64,000 bases of DNA from Metaphire vulgaris (Eukaryota; Annelida; Clitellata; Crassiclitellata; Megascolecidae), in assembly GCA_018105865.1 (NCBI GenBank), contig CM030832.1, forward strand, positions 11,759,756 to 11,823,755, given 5' to 3'. The notes under the pieces are model-generated. The model did no database searches. It had not been told where the DNA came from and saw nothing but the letters and a program-made list of their open reading frames with translations. The position numbers and the translations under genes are program-made. Of the stretch, positions 57,830 to 64,000 are shown one piece after another; within the stretch, counting starts at the first letter, position 1, and each line of letters opens with the position of its first letter.

Positions 57830-58427
57830 TCTAGCACAAAATCAGACTCCAGACAGAATCAGACAGAAACCTGTGGTTTCACAGTAAAGCGCATATTGTG
57901 TAATTGAGCCGGCATGTACTGTGCTTTGCATATTGTGAGACATAACGAAGCTTGCCGCAGCACTACAGGGTCTATAAGTATGCAAAATGCAATAGAAATT
58001 GATTGTAATTCTTGTTACCTCTTTACAAAAGCAGTTTTGGATAATTGTATTGTTTGTATTATTAAAATAAAACAGTTGTATGTAAATGAATAAGGCCTAT
58101 AATGCCAAAATGCATTAATTGCACAAAATGCCCAAACTTCATTGTCTCTGGGGAGGCTCTTAACACTCATTTAAAAATTCAAAAGTTTCACTGAACAAAT
58201 CACTGATACCGTGCACAACTTTCCCGCACTATTAGAATTTTAAATTCGAAAATTTTTAAAATTTCGTCCTTTTCACTCCACCCTAATCATCATCCATAAC
58301 GAATAATGCATTTGACGCATCAAAACGATGTCTCAGATGTGGTCAAATTCGCATCAAAAAGCGAACGAATAAAGTTACATAAGGACACGTGGACACTGAC
58401 AGTGGCGACGCCAGATGTGGGTGGAGG

Positions 58428-58624
58428 CAGTGGCATAGCCACGGGGGGTTGGGGTTTAAAAACCCCCCTTGGACGGCGAAACAAAATTTTTTAATGTATT
58501 TCCATGCAATTTTTATTTTTAAGGCGATTTCTGGCGATTTTTGGGGTGAAAATCCCCCCTTGGCGATCATCGACGAATTTTTTTTTTCAAAACCCCCCTT
58601 CCGGAAATCCTGGCTACGCCACTG
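58428..58624. mobile_element. hAT-like MITE (CAGTGGCATAGCC)
   Basis: It starts CAGTGGCATAGCCACGG and ends TCCTGGCTACGCCACTG. The flanks GGTGGAGG and GGTGGGGT match in 6 of 8. It has inserted just after another MITE-like start (CAGTGGCGACGCCAG at 58400). Confidence 0.8.
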
Positions 58625-59026
58625 GGTGGGGTGGTTTAGTCCCACAATGTTTCTTCATCTTCTATAAATTTCAGGTAAGGACTTTCTATTTGTCAGCATG
58701 ACGTATACTGTAAAGACGTGGCATTTGCACCCTGTGGGGGCTTTAACCCTGGTTTTAAAATTTCTGGGTACCATCGATCCACTTGCGTTGTTATTCAAAT
58801 CTCATCAGCTGAAGAAACAGATAACCACCAACTGCCAAGGTAGTTGGTGCAAAGTTATTTTGTGATAGGTAAGGTTAATTTCTAAGACAAATAATATAGA
58901 CATATATCATCAACGTCTCCTACAGATGGCCCTATATTGTAGGCACCTGTACTGCTCCATATAAATATATTCAGGTCTTGCAGAGTTTAGCTACAGTAAA
59001 ATTGTAGTAGCAGGGGTTAAATATAT

Positions 59027-59242
59027 CAAGAGATGTCCATTTGTCCATTTTTATGCCGATAATAGGTTTACTTCACCCAACCCAACCCACTGTAATACAT
59101 TACAGTTTCTTAAACCATGACTTATTTTTCTGACCCAACCCAACCCAACCCACCATTAATACGGAAAAGTCTGATCCAGCCCAACCCAATCGAACCCATC
59201 CCAACCCAACCCATGGGTTAACCCAACCCATCGACATCTCTG
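59027..59242. mobile_element. hAT-like MITE with CCAAC repeats
   Basis: It starts CAAGAGATGTCCATTTGTCC and ends ACCCATCGACATCTCTG. AT-rich flanks share a 7-base AATATAT. The interior matches 10879-11109 (ACCATGACTTATTTTTCTGA). Confidence 0.8.
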
Positions 59243-59421
59243 AATATATTTGGTCAGCAATGCCACATTCGTGGTTGAATTCACCTGCAGTTTTCTTCGC
59301 ATCAGCACATGTCGTTTTAATTTCAATGTATACAAAATGACAACCTCTGCTATTAAGTGCGAAGTAATGACGACCACATTTCGTGTTAATCCGACGCACC
59401 TTTTGGAACCAAAGTCATGAC

Positions 59422-59595
59422 CAGTGTTTAATCTAGGCCGTTTCCGGGGGGAAAATTGCCCTTTCCCCCACCCCGAAAATTTCAAATTCCCCCCGGAAAT
59501 TTTGGAATACTACATGGACTAACAGCGGCCCCTAGCAGAATTCCCCCGGCTTTTTCAGTTTCCCCCCGGAGTCCAGGAGTCTAGATTAAACACTG
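59422..59595. mobile_element. hAT-like MITE (CAGTGTTTAATCTAG)
   Basis: It starts CAGTGTTTAATCTAGGCCG and ends GAGTCTAGATTAAACACTG. The flanks GTCATGAC and GTCATTAC match in 7 of 8. Confidence 0.88.
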
Positions 59596-59599
59596 GTCA

Positions 59600-60370
59600 T
59601 TACTGAACGGTTCAGTCTAAACCCGCGCAAGTCTGCTGCGACGGTGAGAATTGTTGCGCTCGTCAAGACGAGCAGACCCGTTGCACGCTTTCTTCGAAAA
59701 CGATTGCATTATAGACTCTATAACCGCATTTCCATCCGAAGGCAACTCTCAACTCTTCCGTTCTCGACACAGACTCTTCCCCTTTTCTTTCTCCTGCGCG
59801 GGATTTTGTTCGCATCGTCCAGAAGCTCACCGCCGTGTGCAGTTGTTGTTGTTGCTGTTGTTCGTCATTTTTCGGGACCTTTTGTCATCCATTTGCTGTG
59901 AAACGGCTCAGCGGCTGACCGCATATCGGACCCCGGACGTGACTAGAATATGAGGCGTCGAGGCGCTTTGTGTCTTCGCTGCCAGCCAGCCTCCTTACGG
60001 GGGACCGACGTCTCGTGGCAACTAGCGCCAGAGGACGATACGTGCTGTCGTCGTCTCAATGGATTTGTCGGTTCTTGTAATAACTTCGGGTCCTGTTACG
60101 CGATCGTCGTCGTCGTCGTTGTCATTTCCTTCCGTTCGAAAGAGTTACAGCAGATTACAATATCAACCTGACAGCCGACTGACATCGGCAGACGATTCAG
60201 TGACGCTGCAGTCGTCTGCCAAATGTATACCATCTATACGCGCCTTATGACGCAGTTCTCATCAACCGAAAACGGAAGCCATCGGCAGCAGATGCTACGT
60301 TTGACACACCGTTAAGAGGACGCGATTTCATTTTAAGCACACAGAATCGTGTAAAGCATTATTGTCTATC
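59600..60370. other. Unassigned moderately GC-rich DNA
   Basis: No repeat structure or protein domain recognised; CpG and CGT runs are present. Confidence 0.35.
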
Positions 60371-60372
60371 AG

Positions 60373-60375
<3 letters not shown>

Positions 60376-60446
<71 letters not shown>
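60376..60446. repeat. (TA)n microsatellite
   Basis: Uninterrupted TA array of about 70 bp. Confidence 0.97.
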
Positions 60447-60448
<2 letters not shown>

Positions 60449-61035
60449 ACCACTGTTGTTTCAGACAGCGCTTCGGCTGTTATTAACAAATTCGGTCACT
60501 CAGAGTGATTTGGATTATTAAATCGGGGAAGTGCCGCGAGTTGGGACGAATGCTTAGCCATCCACTGCATGCGTCCGATGGTTTCAACAGTCTCTACGCA
60601 AACAACTGGTCGTTTTAGAACAATTCGTCGACACATTAGTTTTTGGCGAACTTAAACAGTTCACGCTTTTCAAGTTTTGATCTGATTTTAAGATCTGTGG
60701 CATAGGACAATGGTACCCGATCAGGGTAGAATGGAAAGGCAATCAAAAAATAAAATAGAAACAATTCTGACTTTGGTCCTTGCCATGTCCACGGCGCTCT
60801 CAGATCAAACAGTCTCAAAGAAACTTAATATCAATTAAGCAGTCCGTTAATTAAGCAATTAATCAATTGAGCAATCCATTAATCACTCAATCAATCAATT
60901 AATTAATACATTCCGATAATGGATTCTGTATATGGAACTGGTTCGATCGCACAGTCTTGGTAGAGAAAAGTTGGTTGGCGCTAAAGTGAAAGAGGAGCAC
61001 TTAGAAATAAGATTAGTAACCTATATCGCTGAAAC

Positions 61036-61361
61036 CAATGGCGTAGCCAAGGGGGATTTGGGGTTAACCTCCCCTTGGTTGGCCGACCAAAACATTTTTT
61101 ATTGCGTATTATAATTTTTTTGGGTTGAGGGGCGCCAAAATCGGGTTTAAAGTAGCAAAAGAAAAAAGAAGCAAACAAAAAATATCAATACAGATGCATA
61201 GGCTTTCTGCGCTCATATAACTATATATATAGGCGTAATAACTATATAGGCCTATAACTAACTTAACCAAGCGAAATATTAAGTGACGACCTTTTTTACT
61301 TGTCAGGATTTTCCAAAATTTGGGAATGGTCGTTCGTAACACCCCTTCGGAAAATCCACTG
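61036..61361. mobile_element. hAT-like MITE with perfect 8-bp duplication
   Basis: It starts CAATGGCGTAGCCAAGG and ends CGGAAAATCCACTG. GCTGAAAC is duplicated exactly (61028-61035 and 61362-61369). The interior (GGGGCGCCAAAATCGGG) is related to 30327-30569. Confidence 0.85.
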
Positions 61362-61369
61362 GCTGAAAC

Positions 61370-62238
61370 TCAATCGAGCATCGAGTATTGCTATATATAT
61401 GGCAATACTTCTTCAAGTTTCGGTATTGCTGATGCAATGGTTTTCGATACATTGCGAACGATCCTGAAGAGAAACTGCGATTTGGATTGCTTCATCTGTA
61501 CTAGCGCTGCCTCTGTGCTTTGATGTTGATTCTCAGCTATATATGCTGCAACTTAATTTCAATATTAAAAAAATTAAAACTAAAGAATCAGAATTCCTAA
61601 CAACTAGTTCAACTATTGGCGATGTTTTTCTTTATTGCACTCTTATGTTTTGGCTGTGGATCAGTTTTCAAAACTTTGCTATCAAATATCGTGTTGCGTA
61701 TTTAGCATGAATTTCGGAATATACAATTACCCGAAAACAGATCTTATATAAAAGCAATTTCGTTCAGCCGATGAGTAATATATCCGACCAAGCTTTTTCT
61801 AGACAACATTAGTCCCACCGCCATCGTTGTTTCTGTTGCTGTTGCTGTTGCATCTCGTTGTTTTTTCGTTTGACGCTAGAGGTCCGTCACTTTCTGTCGA
61901 TAGGACGGCCACTCGTATAGTAGTGGGACTAACGTAATGGAATTTTGCGCCGGGAATTCGCGCTTAATATTGGGAAAAATTATTAATAATTGACCGGCCC
62001 GAAGCCGCCATTGGCGTCCGCGTGATTCAATTAGGAAACCGGACGGCGGTGGCCGAAGCGCGTGGCCAGCGGGGCGGTCAGCGATGTCCGGGCGGCGGTG
62101 GTCAGTCACGCCCGACCGACTGCTTAGTACGCAAAGCGGATCGCGCGGTTATAGAAATTTGCGACCAAATCCAATCATATTGTGGGGCTCGGTCGAGGAC
62201 GCTTAATCAAACGGGCACTCGAAGAAATAGCGCTGTAC

Positions 62239-62240
<2 letters not shown>
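61370..62240. other. Unassigned DNA, CpG-rich at 61990-62150
   Basis: No transposon termini recognised. GGGACTAACG and TTAGTCCCAC (about 61808 and 61924) are a short inverted pair. CpG-dense sequence follows. Confidence 0.3.
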
Positions 62241-62305
<65 letters not shown>

Positions 62306-62484
62306 CGACCGACAGACAGACAGACAAACAGATGGACAGGCAGACAGATGGACAGAGATGCCACTTGTGAGTTGGGTGTGAAACAGAATGAAAGGAAGAA
62401 GCAGTTTTGACGGATGTCTTGAGCAGGTGCTTGCTTCATCGAAGGTTTTTGTTGCTCTGTGAGAAAGGCGCTCTCTCACTCCCT

Positions 62485-62533
<49 letters not shown>

Positions 62534-62632
62534 AACATTTCGTGTGTGTGTATTTTGTCAAACTACATCCAACGCGTTAAACTAAAGATCCGTCTGAAAC
62601 TCTGAATAAGCAGCATTGTTCTATAATTCTGA
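62240..62632 (-). repeat. Dispersed repeat, reverse copy of 25550-25850
   Basis: It includes GA and CAGA arrays (62242-62330), GAGTTGGGTGTGAAACAGAA, GCAGGTGCTTGCTTC, a TA array (62488-62531) and AAACTAAAGATCCGTCTGAA, all in reverse order to the 25550 copy. Confidence 0.8.
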
Positions 62633-62746
62633 CTAACTACATTCAGTTGAGCTTCACTATTAAAGCAGGCAGCAACTGATTGGATCTCGATATATGCTTT
62701 TCACTTGCTGGTGAGGGCCACTTGCCGTGCAACTCCATTTTATTAA

Positions 62747-62819
62747 CCCCTTAACTGGGTTCCCCGAGTCACGCTCGTCCATTTTACTTTGAGTTACAAA
62801 TAGTTGCCCAGTTAAGGGG
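62747..62819. mobile_element. 73-bp piggyBac-like minimal MITE
   Basis: Inverted ends CCCCTTAACTGGG and CCCAGTTAAGGGG are directly flanked by TTAA on both sides (62743-62746 and 62820-62823). TTAA targets and CCC-starting ends are piggyBac traits. The whole unit can form a hairpin. Confidence 0.7.
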
Positions 62820-62829
62820 TTAAACAGCA

Positions 62830-63450
62830 AAGCCGCGCGCAGTCTTGCAGATAAAATTATTATCGAATTCGCTGCCCGCATTTACGCGAATACGGCTATT
62901 TAGTCGTTCGTATAATGCCAAACCCGTTATTCAATCGACATTTTCGCCTGCTAATGAAAAGTCGAGATTCCGACCTCAACGGCTTTATTAGTAGTATGCT
63001 GTAAAAAAATTCAATAAGATCTTTTAAAACTAGAACTACCAGTAATATATTTGTTTTTAAATGTTATTATGAAGAAGTGAGGTTTTCGCTGTTAAAATTC
63101 TCGTGGAAAAGTTTAACTGCCTCCAGCGCAATTCAGATTATCAAATATAGGATTTTGGCTTAATTATAATAATTCTTAATTTATTATTGATGTAATTAAT
63201 TCTGAGTTGTTCGACTGAAGTTACAGATTTTATTGCATTCCTTATTATAGTAGCGCTAGATGACGCTTATATGTCGGCCGTACTAAAATAATATTACGCA
63301 ATATATTAAATCTTGCCAAAGGGAAAAACATAGTGCAAAAAAGACACGACAAAAAATCACAGATTTAGTAAATGCCAATTCATTCAAAAATGTTATCATT
63401 AACATAATAAGCTTAGCCACGAGGGAGCACAAGGGGCCGAGCCCCTGTGC
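62830..63450. other. Unassigned AT-rich DNA
   Basis: Several TAAT/ATTA-type homeodomain core motifs, which are expected by chance in such composition. Nothing else recognised. Confidence 0.3.
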
Positions 63451-63451
63451 C

Positions 63452-63623
63452 CAGGGATATTTTTACACCCATAACAATCCCAAAACCACCTAATCTGAGC
63501 CCGACACCCCAACACCTCCCAATTTGAGCCAGGATGACCTTTTTGATAGTCTGATTTTTTCGGCAGGTGACACCCCAGAAAATACCGACAACCCACAAAT
63601 TGAGAATCTTAGAAATAACCCTG
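63452..63623. mobile_element. MITE (CAGGGATATTTTTACACCC family)
   Basis: It starts CAGGGATATTTTTACACCC and ends CTTAGAAATAACCCTG. The flanks CCTGTGCC and CCAGTGCC match in 7 of 8. Confidence 0.88.
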
Positions 63624-63631
63624 CCAGTGCC

Positions 63632-64000
63632 TCACCATTATGCCATAGGCAAGTGAGAGATACGCGCAAAATCTATGAGAAATTTATTGGGGGATAGGCT
63701 GCTTGTCGATAGGTTGTCATATACTCTCTTCAAAATTGCTCCTGAGCTCAAAATTTGAATCTAAAAATATCCTACATTTTTGTGAACGGGGCAGCACCCT
63801 GAGGGAGCTAGCTCTCTGACGCAAATTGAAACCCTCTAGTCTAGTCGCATCAGACCAAGTTGTCCTGCTTAAGTGATGATCACTGGAGATCAATCAAACA
63901 GCATTTATGAAGTCTATCATCAGTTAATTCAGTTTATAAGCTTAATCCCATCAACTGTATGCAGAAAAAACACTATTGGTCATTATTGGTCATTATTTCA
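63632..64000. other. Unassigned DNA to window end
   Basis: Nothing recognised. Confidence 0.3.

Larger units (their letters stand above)
55219..58285 (+). mobile_element. DNA transposon, 3.07 kb, with long imperfect terminal repeats
   Basis: It starts TAGGGTGGAGTGAAAA and ends TTTTCACTCCACCCTA. ATCATCAT is present exactly on both sides (55211-55218 and 58286-58293). The inverted similarity extends with gaps to about 130 bp (for example GGAAAAGTTGTG / CACAACTTTCC and GAGCCTCCCCA / TGGGGAGGCTC). It carries one decayed gene (56010-57829). The 8-bp duplication would fit hAT-, P- or Zisupton-like families, but a 2-bp TA duplication is an alternative reading, and the ATC-rich context weakens the 8-bp reading. 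Confidence 0.85.

Overview
The window is eukaryotic, animal-like repeat-dominated DNA. It has abundant di-, tri- and tetranucleotide microsatellites, tRNA-derived SINE-like pieces, CR1/L2-like LINE tails, hAT-type DNA transposons and one 100-N assembly gap. The octamer-like motif TAGGCCTA recurs throughout; I associate this with echinoderm and other marine-invertebrate genomes, but that is an impression and not a proof. I see no convincing host protein-coding gene, no bacterial-type operon and no CRISPR.

Layout. 1-6.1 kb: a hAT copy cut by the window edge, a dead LINE reverse transcriptase with hAT MITEs in and beside it, and a hAT element inserted in a second LINE. 6.1-10.8 kb: microsatellites, a LINE tail inside a MITE, and a decayed gene of an invertebrate repeat family (8376-9512, minus). 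10.9-15.5 kb: a stack of nested MITEs, including an RT fragment between two 129-bp inverted arms. 16-24 kb: more hAT elements, one with a transposase C-terminal remnant (21909-23181). 25.5-29.3 kb: a 1.77-kb segment present twice in tandem, each copy ending in a G-rich minisatellite. 30-38.4 kb: nested MITEs, SINEs and long microsatellites. 38457-44070: a young LTR retrotransposon. 44-55 kb: LINE tails, MITEs and GC-rich patches. 55219-58285: a nearly complete DNA transposon with a decayed transposase-like gene. 58.4-64 kb: further MITEs, a 73-bp piggyBac-like element, and comparatively repeat-poor DNA with GC-rich patches.

The only long intact coding sequence is the 977-codon gag-protease ORF of the LTR element (39663-42596). 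The two 677-bp LTRs look identical by eye and the 5-bp target duplication is perfect, so insertion is recent. Yet the element has no reverse transcriptase, RNase H or integrase, so it must have been mobilised in trans. It and the 3.07-kb DNA transposon at 55219 are the two most interesting systems here.

About two dozen elements have hAT-like termini (mostly CAGNG) and recognisable 8-bp target duplications; several are nested, so relative insertion order can be read directly. All family assignments rest on motifs recognised by eye, with no database search.
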